From Balneolaceae bacterium (GTDB taxonomy: Bacteria; Bacteroidota; Rhodothermia; Balneolales; Balneolaceae), in NCBI GenBank assembly GCA_007127745.1, contig SKYV01000117.1:1-37306 (forward strand): a stretch of 37,306 bases of DNA. The letters are read 5' to 3'. The notes below the pieces were generated by a model. It ran no database searches. It was given only the letters and a program-made list of their open reading frames with translations, and was not told the DNA's origin. A program made the position numbers and the translations under genes. Below are positions 10,677 through 21,271 of the stretch, piece by piece. The stretch's first letter is position 1. Each line of letters starts with the position of its first letter.

Positions 10677-11297
10677 CTAAAGGTGCCCTTCAATCCGTGC
10701 AATCACCATTTCAAGGGCAACATTGTTTTCACCGCCCCGGGGAATGATGATATCAGAGTAGCGTTTACTGGGCTCAACAAACTCCAGATGCATGGGGCGA
10801 ACATATTTTTCATATTGATCGAGAACCCCGTCAAAATCGCGGCCGCGTTCGGTAATATCCCGTTTGAGGCGCCTGATCAACCGTACATCATCATCTGTAT
10901 CCACAAAAATTTTTATATCAATCCGTTTGCGCAGTTTGGGTTCGCTGAAAATCAGAATGCCATCGACAAGTATAATTTTTTTGGGGAATGCAGTTATGGT
11001 ATTCGCTGAACGGGTATGCTCTACAAAATCATAAACCGGTATGTCAATTTTGTAACCATTTACCAGGGCATCAAGATGGCGGATCATCAGTTCGGTTTCG
11101 AGCGATGTGGGATGGTCGAAGTTCTGTTTTTTGCGCTCGGAAAAAGGAAGGTGGCTTAAGTCACGGTAGTACGAATCGTGCTCTATAATCAATACTTTTT
11201 CTCTGCCGATTCCCTCCACAATTTTGTTTACAACCGTGGTTTTTCCCGAACCGCTGCCTCCGGCTACTCCCAAAATAAGTGGGGTGTCTTTAGTCAT
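10677..11297 (-). CDS. udk: Uridine kinase
   Basis: Start set at Met 11297 (MTKDTPLILGVAGGSGSGKTTVV...) rather than the longer ORF start inside the amidase gene. P-loop GGSGSGKT, DSYYRDLSHL, FDHPTSLETEL. Confidence 0.93.
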   Translation of the reverse strand: MTKDTPLILGVAGGSGSGKTTVVNKIVEGIGREKVLIIEHDSYYRDLSHLPFSERKKQNFDHPTSLETELMIRHLDALVNGYKIDIPVYDFVEHTRSANTITAFPKKIILVDGILIFSEPKLRKRIDIKIFVDTDDDVRLIRRLKRDITERGRDFDGVLDQYEKYVRPMHLEFVEPSKRYSDIIIPRGGENNVALEMVIARIEGHL

Positions 11298-12552
11298 TAC
11301 TGGCTGTACTGTTTTGGCGTACGGTTTTATCGTGTTCCACTTTAAAATCCCGGATTGCCCGGAAGATGGCTGAAGCCAAAATGGTTTGGCCGTATTCACT
11401 GGTCATATAACGGGCCTCGTTGGGATTGGAAACAAAACCAAGTTCAACCAGTACAGCCGGCATGGGCAGGTTCCACAGCACTACAAAGCCAGCCTGTTTT
11501 ACACCGCGAGAACGGCGCTGAGCCCTTGTTCTGAACTGATCTTCAATCATGGAGGCAAGGCGTTCGCTTACGGCCATATTTCCCGCATTGGCCAGTTCGT
11601 AAATCAAAAGTTCTTCTTCGCTTAGTTGCATCGGCCCGCCGCCCTCTTCAAGTTCGATTACACTATTTTCCCGTTTCATAGCTTCCAGGGCCGATTGGGT
11701 TCGGGCAAGTCCGAGAAAATAGATCTCTGAACCGTATGCGTGTACATTCCGGGCAGAGTTGGCATGAATTGAGACAAACAGATCACCATTTGCCTGCGAT
11801 GCTATACGTCCGCGTTCTTCGAGTTCTACAAAACGGTCGTCGCTCCGGGTATATACGACTTCCACTTCCGGCATGTACTGGTTGATGTAGTCTCCCACTC
11901 GTTTTGCCACTTCCAGTGCAATATCTTTTTCACGGATGCCAAGCTGGCGATTCACTGCTCCGGGATCGCGGCCGCCATGTCCCGGATCGAGAACAACCAC
12001 GTTAATATTTTCGCCATTTCTGATTCGTAAAAATGAATCATCTCCATCATCGAATGTAAAATCAAACGATGGAATATCCTCTTCTTCCTGATAGTCAAAC
12101 CAGTAGATGAAGTCGGAGTTCGATGCGATCTGATCAATTTCACCGGATGTGGATTGTTCGAATGCAATGAGCAGGTGCCGCCCGTTTTGATCCTGATAGG
12201 CATTGGCTTTGTAATATTGATCCTCTTCAAGAACAATATCAGTTCCAAAGCCGGAGTGGTTGTTGTGATAGGTAAAGTTCTGAACTATTTCGTGATCATC
12301 AGGCAGGGTAAAATCAACAGGGTCAAGGCCCGGCGCGTAAATCATAAACTGAATTAAATCGGGAGCAGGATGGGATATTTTGAATGAATCGGCCGGTTCG
12401 GTGAGATGGTATCTCACCACAATTCCTTTTCCGTCACTTCGTTCGGTTACCGATACCCTTTCCAGATCTGCCTGGGCGGAGAGGTGTACAGGCAATAGCA
12501 ATGCGAATATACCTGCTACGACAAGAATGGCAAGAATCTGTATTCTTTCCAT
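11290..12552 (-). CDS. N-acetylmuramoyl-L-alanine amidase (Amidase_3)
   Basis: 420 aa; signal peptide, then VVLDPGHGGRDPGAVN, TRSDDRFVELEERG, SIHANSA, VLVELGFVSNPNEA zinc-amidase motifs. Confidence 0.95.
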   Translation of the reverse strand: MERIQILAILVVAGIFALLLPVHLSAQADLERVSVTERSDGKGIVVRYHLTEPADSFKISHPAPDLIQFMIYAPGLDPVDFTLPDDHEIVQNFTYHNNHSGFGTDIVLEEDQYYKANAYQDQNGRHLLIAFEQSTSGEIDQIASNSDFIYWFDYQEEEDIPSFDFTFDDGDDSFLRIRNGENINVVVLDPGHGGRDPGAVNRQLGIREKDIALEVAKRVGDYINQYMPEVEVVYTRSDDRFVELEERGRIASQANGDLFVSIHANSARNVHAYGSEIYFLGLARTQSALEAMKRENSVIELEEGGGPMQLSEEELLIYELANAGNMAVSERLASMIEDQFRTRAQRRSRGVKQAGFVVLWNLPMPAVLVELGFVSNPNEARYMTSEYGQTILASAIFRAIRDFKVEHDKTVRQNSTASND

Positions 12553-12815
12553 TTTCAGGGATTTAGGGTGTGTAACAATGTCTGGATGATATTATCTCTA
12601 ATGTACTGAAAAAATTAACAAAACGATAAATATCCTCTTCAACATATAAAATTCTGTATTATAATAGTTCTATATCAGGAGCAGAGTAAAAAAAATTATG
12701 CACAATACTTCCGTGATTGGGTGACAAATTAAAACCTACACAATGAAAGGTTTCTGTAATTCCGAAGGTCCGTCAGTCAAACTGCCTGGTGCAAAAAACA
12801 TGAAGATTGTTCGGG

Positions 12816-13601
12816 TTAATCTTTACGCTGCTGGATGAAGCGTGCCACTCTGGTTACAAAACTCCGTGGTGATATTCCTACAGCTTTTGGAATGAATTTA
12901 TTTATCAAACCGTAAATAGCCACTCTTTTTCCTTTTATCATCGTCTTATAGCCATATTCGGCTATTTCTTTGGAAGTTGCAACCGGGAAACGGTCGAACA
13001 GTTTGGACTTTTCCATATTGGCTTCTTTTTGAAACTCGGATTCGGTGGGTCCGGGACAGAGGGTTGTAACTGTAACACCGGTATCCTGGAGCTCATTGGC
13101 AATGGCTTCGCCGAAAGAGAGTACATAGCTTTTGGTGGCATAATAAACACTCATCAGAGGGCCCGGCTGAAAAGCTGCTGTGGAAGCAACATTCAAAATG
13201 TATGCACGGTTTTGTTTTATCATCTCGGGCAAAATGAGATGGGTCAGATGAGTCAGCGCCCGGATGTTCAGATCGAGCATGGCAGCCTGCCTGTTCCAGT
13301 CCGATTCGTGAAAAAACCCGTAATCTCCTACACCGGCATTATTGACCAAAATCTGCACGGAAATAGCATTTTCCTGTACAAACTCAAACAATTTTGGAGG
13401 AGCTTCATGCTCGGCCAGGTCAACGGTAAAAAACATCACATCCACGCCAAATTCAGTTTCCAGTTCATTTTTCAATTCCATCAGGCGTTGTTCACGCCGT
13501 GCTGTAAGAAGCAGGTTATGGCCTTCCCGTGCACAAATCCTTGCAAGTTCCATTCCAATTCCGCTTGATGCTCCTGTGACTAATGCTGTGTTTGGCTGCA
13601 T
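12816..13601 (-). CDS. SDR family NAD(P)-dependent oxidoreductase
   Basis: 261 aa; ALVTGASSGIG, NNAGVGDYG, YYATKSYVLSF. Confidence 0.93.
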   Translation of the reverse strand: MQPNTALVTGASSGIGMELARICAREGHNLLLTARREQRLMELKNELETEFGVDVMFFTVDLAEHEAPPKLFEFVQENAISVQILVNNAGVGDYGFFHESDWNRQAAMLDLNIRALTHLTHLILPEMIKQNRAYILNVASTAAFQPGPLMSVYYATKSYVLSFGEAIANELQDTGVTVTTLCPGPTESEFQKEANMEKSKLFDRFPVATSKEIAEYGYKTMIKGKRVAIYGLINKFIPKAVGISPRSFVTRVARFIQQRKD

Positions 13602-13710
13602 AATTTATAAGATGATTTGTTTCGAATCGGGAGTATGGTAAAAGATAACAAATCCTGAGACAGCAGTTTAAGAAAGGATTTTTAGATCCTCTGGCAGACC
13701 TGGTTTCACA

Positions 13711-13760
13711 AAATAAAAAAAGCAACAGGCCTCCTGCTATGAGCGGGAAAACCTGTTGCC
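13711..13760 (-). terminator. Terminator-like hairpin for the universal stress protein gene
   Basis: GCAACAGG...CCTGTTGC stem; on the minus strand it is followed by a T-rich run (aaataaaaaaa on plus strand). Lies just past the 13792 stop. Confidence 0.65.
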
Positions 13761-13791
13761 CCAACGAGGTGTATTTATGATATTTTTCTTC

Positions 13792-14646
13792 TTACGATGT
13801 TTCTTTTTCTTTGTCGCCGACAAACACCAGAATCGGTACTGTGGTGTAAATGCTCATCTGTTTCGTGTGATTTTTCTCCATCAGCATGCCAACAACGGAT
13901 TTTTTATACCGGTTCATTACAATCATCGAAATGGAGTATTCCTTTACAAAATCGGAGATTCCATCAAAGAAGTCTTTTCCGGTTTTCAGGTGAAATTCAA
14001 CCTTTTTATACACTTCTTTTTCTGCGGTCAGCTCCTTCAACCCTCTGAATTTGATGTCGGTTGACAAGTCACTTTTTTCTGATACATGAAGCACATGAAT
14101 ATCAGAATCAAAGAGTGAGGCAAAATCTGCTGTTTTTTCCAGATTCCTCATATCGTTGTGCCGGAAATTGGTTGTGAACAGAATATTGCTGAAATCCACG
14201 GACGTAATATTCTCGGGAATGGCCAGCACCGGCTTATGTGATTTAAGTAAAATATCGGTTGAGACACTTCCGAAAAGTGCCTTTCTGGATGAATTTTCAG
14301 TGGCGCTGCCAAGGGTGACGAGGTCGATATTCAGGTCGTCGATGGCCTCCAGAATTTGAGAAACCGGCTTTCCGATCCGGATTTTAGAGTCTACTTTAAT
14401 TTTTTCGCCTGATTTATTTTGAGTTACCGACTCCTTCATTTTTTCCAGATGCTGTTCGGCATTTTCTTGTAAATAGTCGAGCACCCCGTCGATGTTGGAA
14501 GGAAAATTAAACGGCGGATCGATTACATGCAGTAGAGTGATACGTGCTCCTACAGCCCCGGCAATGGCAGATGCATACTTCAGGGCATTTTTGGAACATT
14601 CAGAAAAATCGGTTGGAATGAGTATACGTTTAACAGATGAAATCAT
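13792..14646 (-). CDS. Universal stress protein, tandem UspA domains
   Basis: Start set at Met 14646 (MISSVKRILIPTDFSECSKNALKYA). Second domain begins VDFSNILFTTNF... Confidence 0.9.
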   Translation of the reverse strand: MISSVKRILIPTDFSECSKNALKYASAIAGAVGARITLLHVIDPPFNFPSNIDGVLDYLQENAEQHLEKMKESVTQNKSGEKIKVDSKIRIGKPVSQILEAIDDLNIDLVTLGSATENSSRKALFGSVSTDILLKSHKPVLAIPENITSVDFSNILFTTNFRHNDMRNLEKTADFASLFDSDIHVLHVSEKSDLSTDIKFRGLKELTAEKEVYKKVEFHLKTGKDFFDGISDFVKEYSISMIVMNRYKKSVVGMLMEKNHTKQMSIYTTVPILVFVGDKEKETS

Positions 14647-14824
14647 AGCTCTCCGGTCTTTTTTATTTTGACCCTGTTTTATAAAACAATGTATAAATTC
14701 TTTGTACGGAGTGTTATACAGCAAGGGATGATGCTGTAGTCAGGGAAAACCTGAGGAGATGGAATGTTACGAAAGCTGTATTAAGAATTATTTAAAAATT
14801 GACCGGTCAAACTGGCGTCTCTCA

Positions 14825-17512
14825 CTAATTCTCAAATTCAGAAAGCTGGGCTTTGAGCTTTTGCAGGTTGGTTTCTGCATCGCCCATTTTTTGGCGCTCT
14901 TTCTCCACCACGGCTTCGGGAGCGTTTTCCACAAATTTTTTATTGGCCAGTTTTTTCCTGACTCCTTTCAAAAAACCTTCGGTGCGCCCGATCTCTTTTT
15001 GGATTCGCTCTTTCTCTTTTTCAAAATCGATCAACCCTTCGAGCGGAACGTAGATTTCGGAGCCGTCAACCACAGCGGAAGCAGAAGCTTTGGGTTTTAT
15101 TGCGTCTATAACAAACGAAATCTGCTCTACAGGCAGCAGTTTTCTGTAAATCCATTCAGCCGATGATAACTGACCGGCAAGTACACCGTTTTTAGGTTTT
15201 ACGTGGATGGTAAGCGGTGCTTTCGGAGCCAGGTTCATCTCTGCCTGGATGTTTCGAACAGCCGATATTTGTGATTGTACTGTTTTGAACAGTTCAACAG
15301 AGTCATCAAACGTTTGCCCGGTATCCTCCGGCCAGGAACTGACGGTCAGTGCTTCTCCGCTGCCACGCTCCTGAATACGCTGCCAGATCTCTTCGGTGAT
15401 GAACGGCATGAAAGGATGCAGCATTTTCATCAGCAGCTCAAAAATCCCGAGTGCACGCTCCAGGTTTTCTTTCGGCATCTGTTTGTTGTAATCATCTGCC
15501 TTGCACACTTCGATGTACCAGTCGCAAAAATCGTCCCATATCAGCGAATAGATTTTTTTCAGCGCTTCGTTGAGCCGGTATTTCGAAAAATCATCTTCCA
15601 TCTCACGCAATGTGGCTTGTAGCCGTCCCATCATCCATTTATCGGCAATGTTTTCGGGATCGATTTTCGTGGTTGGCTTGTAGGTTCTCCCGCTTTCCAT
15701 GTTCATGGTGAGAAAACGGTACGCATTCCAGATTTTGTTGGAGAAATTGCGTCCCTGTTCGCAAAGGCTCTCTTCAAAAAGAAGGTCGTTGCCGGCGGGA
15801 GAGGAGAACAGCATGCCGGCCCGCGTTCCGTCGGCACCGTACTGCTCAATCAGTTGCAGTGGGTCGGGTGAATTTCCCAGCGATTTCGACATCTTCCGGC
15901 GCTTTTCATCCCGCACAATCCCGTGGTAATACACATTGCTGAATGGTTTTTCATCTCTAAAAGCGTATCCCGCCATAATCATCCGGGCCACCCAGAAAAA
16001 CATGATTTCCGGGGCTGTAACAAGGTCATCGGTCGGGTAGTAGTAGCTTATATCTTCGTTATCGGGATCTTTAAACCCGTCAAAAACGGTGATGGGCCAA
16101 AGCCACGATGAAAACCAGGTGTCCAGAACATCTTCATCCTGGCGAATCTGAGATTCATCAAGCCGCGAATTGCCGGATTTTTCTCTCGCTTTTTCGAGGG
16201 CTTCACCGGCGGTTTTGGCAATCACGTAATCGTCATCTCCATCGCCGTAATACCAGGCCGGGATGCGCTGTCCCCACCAGAGCTGACGCGAGATACACCA
16301 GTCGCGGATGTTTTCCATCCAGTTGCGGTAGCTGTTTTTGAATTTGGCAGGATGGAATTTGATTTCATCATTCAGGACATGCTCCAGTGCGGGTTTGCTC
16401 AGCTCATCCATCCGGCAAAACCACTGAAGCGAAAGGCGCGGCTCAATCACCGAATCGGTCCGCTCGGAATAGCCGATACTGTTTTTGATATCTTCAACTT
16501 TCAGGAGCAGCCCCTCTTTCTCGAGGTCTTTTACGATTTTTTTGCGAGCCATGAAGCGGTCTTCGCCGGTATAAAACCCGATGGAATCTGTAACGGTTCC
16601 GTCAGGATTAAACATGTCCACAACGTCAAGGCCGTGTTTTAGTCCCAGCTCATAGTCATTTGGGTCGTGGGCCGGGGTAATTTTCAGGCATCCGGTTCCG
16701 AACTCGGGGTCCACATAATCGTCGGCAATAATTTTCACTTCCCGGTTCACCATGGGGATGATGGCAGTTTTTCCAATCAAATGGCTGAATCGCTCATCCT
16801 TTGGGTTCACACAAACTGCCGTATCCGCCAGAATGGTTTCCGGGCGGGTCGTGGCGATGACGACATGTTCATCCGAATCTTTCAGCCGGTACCGAACATG
16901 GTAAAATCTAGATGTAACTTCTTTGTGGATCACTTCTTCATCACTCAGGGCGGTTTGTGCGGTGGTATCCCAGTTTACCATCCGCAGGCCGCGGTAAATG
17001 TAGCCGCGATCGTAAAGATCAATAAAACAGTCAATAACCGCGTCATAGAGGTCATCTTCCAGAGTGAAACGGGTTCGCTGCCAGTCGCAGGAGGCGCCCA
17101 GTTTTTTGAGCTGTTGAAGAATGATGCCGCCGTGTTCGTCGGTCCAGTTCCAGGCATGCTGCAGGAATTCTTCACGGGAAAGGTCGCTTTTTTTGATGCC
17201 TTCTTTGCGAAGTTTCTGTACAACCTTGGCTTCAGTGGCGATGGAGGCGTGATCGGTTCCAGGCACCCAGCAGGCGTTTTTGCCCAGCATCCGGGCGCGG
17301 CGCACCAGAACATCCTGGATGGTATTGTTGAGCATGTGGCCCATATGCAATACGCCGGTTACGTTGGGAGGGGGGATGACTACGGTGTAAGGTTCGCGTT
17401 TGTCCGGTTCGGAGTGAAAATATTCGTTTTCTTCCCAATACTTGTACCACTTTTCTTCGGTGACATTGGGATTGTAATGCTTGGGGATGTCCTGTGTGTT
17501 AGTTTTTGCCAT
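14825..17512 (-). CDS. valS: Valyl-tRNA synthetase
   Basis: MAKTNTQDIPKHYNP...; PPNVTGVLHMGHMLN (HIGH), KMSKSLGNSPDP (KMSKS), C-terminal coiled coil. Start preferred at 17512. Confidence 0.97.
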   Translation of the reverse strand: MAKTNTQDIPKHYNPNVTEEKWYKYWEENEYFHSEPDKREPYTVVIPPPNVTGVLHMGHMLNNTIQDVLVRRARMLGKNACWVPGTDHASIATEAKVVQKLRKEGIKKSDLSREEFLQHAWNWTDEHGGIILQQLKKLGASCDWQRTRFTLEDDLYDAVIDCFIDLYDRGYIYRGLRMVNWDTTAQTALSDEEVIHKEVTSRFYHVRYRLKDSDEHVVIATTRPETILADTAVCVNPKDERFSHLIGKTAIIPMVNREVKIIADDYVDPEFGTGCLKITPAHDPNDYELGLKHGLDVVDMFNPDGTVTDSIGFYTGEDRFMARKKIVKDLEKEGLLLKVEDIKNSIGYSERTDSVIEPRLSLQWFCRMDELSKPALEHVLNDEIKFHPAKFKNSYRNWMENIRDWCISRQLWWGQRIPAWYYGDGDDDYVIAKTAGEALEKAREKSGNSRLDESQIRQDEDVLDTWFSSWLWPITVFDGFKDPDNEDISYYYPTDDLVTAPEIMFFWVARMIMAGYAFRDEKPFSNVYYHGIVRDEKRRKMSKSLGNSPDPLQLIEQYGADGTRAGMLFSSPAGNDLLFEESLCEQGRNFSNKIWNAYRFLTMNMESGRTYKPTTKIDPENIADKWMMGRLQATLREMEDDFSKYRLNEALKKIYSLIWDDFCDWYIEVCKADDYNKQMPKENLERALGIFELLMKMLHPFMPFITEEIWQRIQERGSGEALTVSSWPEDTGQTFDDSVELFKTVQSQISAVRNIQAEMNLAPKAPLTIHVKPKNGVLAGQLSSAEWIYRKLLPVEQISFVIDAIKPKASASAVVDGSEIYVPLEGLIDFEKEKERIQKEIGRTEGFLKGVRKKLANKKFVENAPEAVVEKERQKMGDAETNLQKLKAQLSEFEN

Positions 17513-17892
17513 AAATAATCTGGAAGTACCAGGCACGCCAAAGGCCCGGAGAGTTACTTTATTCTTTTTCTATTTGGTAAATTCTTATTGAATGAATCCT
17601 AAATGTTACGACTTTGTACTAAAAAGGAAGGAAGTTTTTCCAATAAAAATTGTAATCAAGTTCAAAAATTCTTTTTAAAGTGCCAGATAAATAAAGTTGA
17701 GCTAAAACAAATTACAACAACTTCTTCGGTCAGTTCTCAGTCAGCAGATTTTTATCGTTCATTTCATCTTATTTGACCTGCAATCCCGAAAACTTGGGAT
17801 ATTGCTATCACGCTACTCGCGCCCAGCATCCCTGACCTACCGATAGATCGGGATGTCGCATTCGCGCCACCTGAACCCTGCACCTTGCCCGC

Positions 17893-19221
17893 TTATTTCA
17901 CCCGGATCAACCGTACGCCGAAGTGGCCGTCACAGCCGTGTTGATGCGGCAGGGTTTGATAGGCAAACCCATCTTCCACAAGAACTTCTTCAGGTAAAAA
18001 GTCTTCGAGTGATTCCAACTCGAAGTTGTCATATTTTTCCAGGAATTTCTGAACCTGTTCCCAGTTTTCTTCCGGCTCGATAGAGCATGTGCTGTAAATT
18101 AGCCTTCCGTCCCGTTTCACGTGATTTGCAGCCTCATCCAGCAGTTCTTCCTGAAGTTTTACGGCATTTTCGAGATCCTCTTCCGTGCGTTTCCAGCGCA
18201 GGTCGGCCCGTTTGCTCAAAACACCGGTTCCGGTACAGGGAGCATCCAGCAGTACGCCATCGGCCAGCTTCAGCTTGAGTTCACGCACATCATCCTTCCG
18301 GATTTTGATGTTTTCGGCATTGTAATCCATGGCACTTTGAGCCAGCATTTCGAGGCGGTTCGGGTTGATGTCGACGGCCATAATGGTTCCTTCACCCTGC
18401 ATCATATCCGACATCACAATGCTTTTGGTGCCTGGTGCGGCACACAGATCATAGATGGTTTCACCGGGCATCGGTTCAACAATGGTCGGGGCAAATCCTG
18501 CAGAAATATCCTGAACCAGGCAAATTCCTTTTTTCAGCAGCCCTTTTGAGATAAACGGGGCTACAGAATCTACCTTAAAATAGCCGGGAAGCCAGTCGCT
18601 CTCCTCAAATTCGATATCGAGCTTCTCCATCCGAAGTTTGAAATACTCGGTTTTGGTGCGGAGATTATTGACACGCACATAGTAGTTTGGCCGTTGATTG
18701 TTGGCCTGCATGAGCTGAAATGCTTCCCGTTCTCCGAAACGTTGTACCCACCGCTTCACCATCCATTCCGGATGAGAAAATGTGGTGGCAATCAGTTTGG
18801 TGCGATCTTCAAAAGCGGGTTTGGGGAGTTTGTTGATGTCTCGCTGAATATTTCGGAGGATGGCATTGACCAAATCGCCCGATTTGGAACCGAGTTTGAG
18901 TTTGGCAATTTCCACCGCTTCGTTGATCGTGGCATAATCCGGTGTGCCGCCCATAAACAGAAGCTCGTAAAGGCCGAGCCGGAGAATATTTTTCAGCATC
19001 GGTTTCATCTCTTCAACGGCGATGCTGGAAAACTGATTGATGATGAAATCGAGGTAACTTCTTCGCCGGAGAATGTTCTGCACATATTCGCGGGCCTGTG
19101 CACGTTCTCTGGGTTCAAGTTCATCGGCTGATGCAAAACTAAGCGAGCCGGTTTCGTCAAACGCTATTAAAATATCGATACTTTCAGATCGTGCAGTAGC
19201 TTCCGTTTCCAATGCTGTCAA
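17893..19221 (-). CDS. rsmB: 16S rRNA (cytosine(967)-C(5))-methyltransferase
   Basis: 442 aa; N-terminal NusB-like domain, YDLCAAPGTKS, DAPCTGTGVLSKRADLRWKR, YSTCSIEPEENW. Confidence 0.93.
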   Translation of the reverse strand: MTALETEATARSESIDILIAFDETGSLSFASADELEPRERAQAREYVQNILRRRSYLDFIINQFSSIAVEEMKPMLKNILRLGLYELLFMGGTPDYATINEAVEIAKLKLGSKSGDLVNAILRNIQRDINKLPKPAFEDRTKLIATTFSHPEWMVKRWVQRFGEREAFQLMQANNQRPNYYVRVNNLRTKTEYFKLRMEKLDIEFEESDWLPGYFKVDSVAPFISKGLLKKGICLVQDISAGFAPTIVEPMPGETIYDLCAAPGTKSIVMSDMMQGEGTIMAVDINPNRLEMLAQSAMDYNAENIKIRKDDVRELKLKLADGVLLDAPCTGTGVLSKRADLRWKRTEEDLENAVKLQEELLDEAANHVKRDGRLIYSTCSIEPEENWEQVQKFLEKYDNFELESLEDFLPEEVLVEDGFAYQTLPHQHGCDGHFGVRLIRVK

Positions 19222-19485
19222 TAGGTTTAAAGTGTTAAAATTTCTGTCTCAATGAACTGATTTGCCCTTATTATACATCATAAAACAAGTCAGTTTTAAA
19301 TATAGAGCTTTGAACGTCTTTTTGCTAATTCAGGGTTGGATTAAAAAACATAATTCCGGCGGGATTTGGAATAGAGCAAATATTAGATGCAAATGAGACC
19401 TGGAATTTAAAAAGAAATCGAAGCCACTGAAGTCAAAATGCGCCATGCACCGGGCGTTAAGCGGAATGTGGTTTGGGGCGTGTGG

Positions 19486-19588
19486 AGTTCTGTCCTTAAA
19501 AAAATGGGAATGTTTTTTTAACCGCAGAAGGAAGTAAGGCAGAAATTGCAGTCATCAAAAACCTCCGCGGTTACTTCCTGACAGAACT
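19486..19588. repeat. Putative MITE-like element with 9-bp terminal inverted repeats (AGTTCTGTC ... GACAGAACT)
   Basis: Inverted ends read directly at 19486-19494 and 19580-19588, in noncoding DNA between rsmB and ade. Confidence 0.4.
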
Positions 19589-19654
19589 TTGGCCTTGTTC
19601 GTTTTAACTACAGGAGCCGCTGAGGTGGATAGACCAGGATATAAAAACCAATAA

Positions 19655-21271
19655 TTACTGCTCCACGAACTCGAAGTTTTCTCCGTCAAAAAGGCCTTTG
19701 TCGCTCATCTTCAGACTGGGGATCACCAGCAGGGCCATGAACGAGATCAGCATAAACGGAGCTTTCAGGGTACTGCCCATTTCGCGGGATATTTTGCTGA
19801 GCCGTTCATATCCCCTGGCCACATCTTCCCCGGGGGCATCACTCATAATCCCGCCGATGGGAAGAGGAAGAATATTGGTTTGATCTCCGTGAACGGCCGA
19901 AATACCACCCTCATGTTCCATGATCAGATTCACAGCACGGCTCAAGAAATCATCCGAAGTTCCCACCACAATAATATTATGCGAATCGTGCGCCACGGAT
20001 GAGGCAATCGCACCGTTTTTCAGCCCAAAATTTTTGATGAACCCAACCGCCGGAGCTGATTCTTCGTAGCGGTTTACCACAGCAACTTTCAGGATATCAT
20101 TTTTGGGATCGGGTAAAACTTCGCCGTTCATAACCGGCAGGTTAACGACCTCTTTTTCTGTGATCAGCTCACCGTCACGGGCTACAATAACCTGCTGGGC
20201 CGAACGGTCCGAGCGCAGTTTAAAATCATCGGCTTCTACCTTGTATGAAGTGAAATTGTTGATTCGCCTGGACTCCACCTCGGGAAACTGAACCGCGTTA
20301 TCTTTAAATACCGGAATCCCGTCAATCCAGGTTTCCTTCACATTCATGGATTCGGGGCTGTCCACTACAATGAAATCTGCGGGATCACCCTTTTGAAGTA
20401 ATCCTATGTGCAAGTTGTAATGTTTTACGGGCAGCACCGATGCAGCGTGAAGAACATCAAACAGATCGTACCCGAGTTTGAGTGTGCGCGGCACCATTTC
20501 GTTGATGTGGCCGCGAATCAGGTCATCGGGATGTTTATCATCCGAACAAAACATCATTTTGCCGGGATACTCTCCAAGCAGGCTGATCAGTGCATTATAA
20601 TTTTTGGCCGCACTACCTTCGCGGATGGCGATCAGCATTCCCTGTTTCAGTTTATCCTCAGCCTCTTCTTTCGAAAAACTTTCGTGATCGGTACTGATTC
20701 CGGCTGATGCATATTTTACAGCCCGTTCACCTTTCAGCCCTGGCGCGTGGCCGTCAACCGGTTTTCCCAATTTTCTGGCCGACTCAATTTTTGCGAACAC
20801 CTCCGGATCATCATTCAGCACTCCCGGCCAGTTCATCATCTCGGCGAGATAGTGAATCTCATCTCTCTGCATTAATTCAGCCACATCATCCACATTCAGT
20901 TCGGCGCCGGCAGTTTCGAACGGAGTGGCCGGCACGCAAGACGGGGCACCAAAATAGAACTTCAGCGGCACTTTTTTTCCGTTTTCAATCATAAATTCCA
21001 CACCCTCTTTTCCGCAGACGTTGGCAATTTCGTGCGGATCGGAAACAGTGGCAACGGTGCCGTGTTTTACAGCAAGCCTGGCAAATTCCGAGGGCACCAG
21101 CATCGAGCTTTCGATATGAATGTGTGCATCCACCATACCGGGCATGATGTATTGTTTGGGTACATTCTCAGCCGGTTTGATGACGGTAATTTTTCCATTC
21201 TCAATCCTGACCTCTCCTTTAAAACGCTTTCGCTGAACCGGGTCGATAATGAATCCTTTCACTGATTTCAT
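19655..21271 (-). CDS. ade: Adenine deaminase
   Basis: 538 aa; PGMVDAHIHIESSMLVPSEFARLAVKHGTVATVSDPHEIANV, CSDDKHPDDL, VAHDSHNIIVVG. Confidence 0.96.
   Translation of the reverse strand: MKSVKGFIIDPVQRKRFKGEVRIENGKITVIKPAENVPKQYIMPGMVDAHIHIESSMLVPSEFARLAVKHGTVATVSDPHEIANVCGKEGVEFMIENGKKVPLKFYFGAPSCVPATPFETAGAELNVDDVAELMQRDEIHYLAEMMNWPGVLNDDPEVFAKIESARKLGKPVDGHAPGLKGERAVKYASAGISTDHESFSKEEAEDKLKQGMLIAIREGSAAKNYNALISLLGEYPGKMMFCSDDKHPDDLIRGHINEMVPRTLKLGYDLFDVLHAASVLPVKHYNLHIGLLQKGDPADFIVVDSPESMNVKETWIDGIPVFKDNAVQFPEVESRRINNFTSYKVEADDFKLRSDRSAQQVIVARDGELITEKEVVNLPVMNGEVLPDPKNDILKVAVVNRYEESAPAVGFIKNFGLKNGAIASSVAHDSHNIIVVGTSDDFLSRAVNLIMEHEGGISAVHGDQTNILPLPIGGIMSDAPGEDVARGYERLSKISREMGSTLKAPFMLISFMALLVIPSLKMSDKGLFDGENFEFVEQ

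Noticed and set aside
10536-11009. 157-aa plus-strand ORF overlapping uridine kinase
   Set aside because: Most of it is antisense to udk. The 5' part is outside udk but has no recognisable domain.
13029-13568. 179-aa plus-strand ORF opposite SDR gene
   Set aside because: Shadow frame of a clear SDR gene.
8924-13601. Two SDR genes as a possible recent duplication
   Set aside because: The proteins share only generic SDR motifs and differ widely in sequence; SDR paralogues are common.
16667-17518. 283-aa plus-strand ORF opposite valS
   Set aside because: Shadow ORF of the valS coding strand; no family signature.
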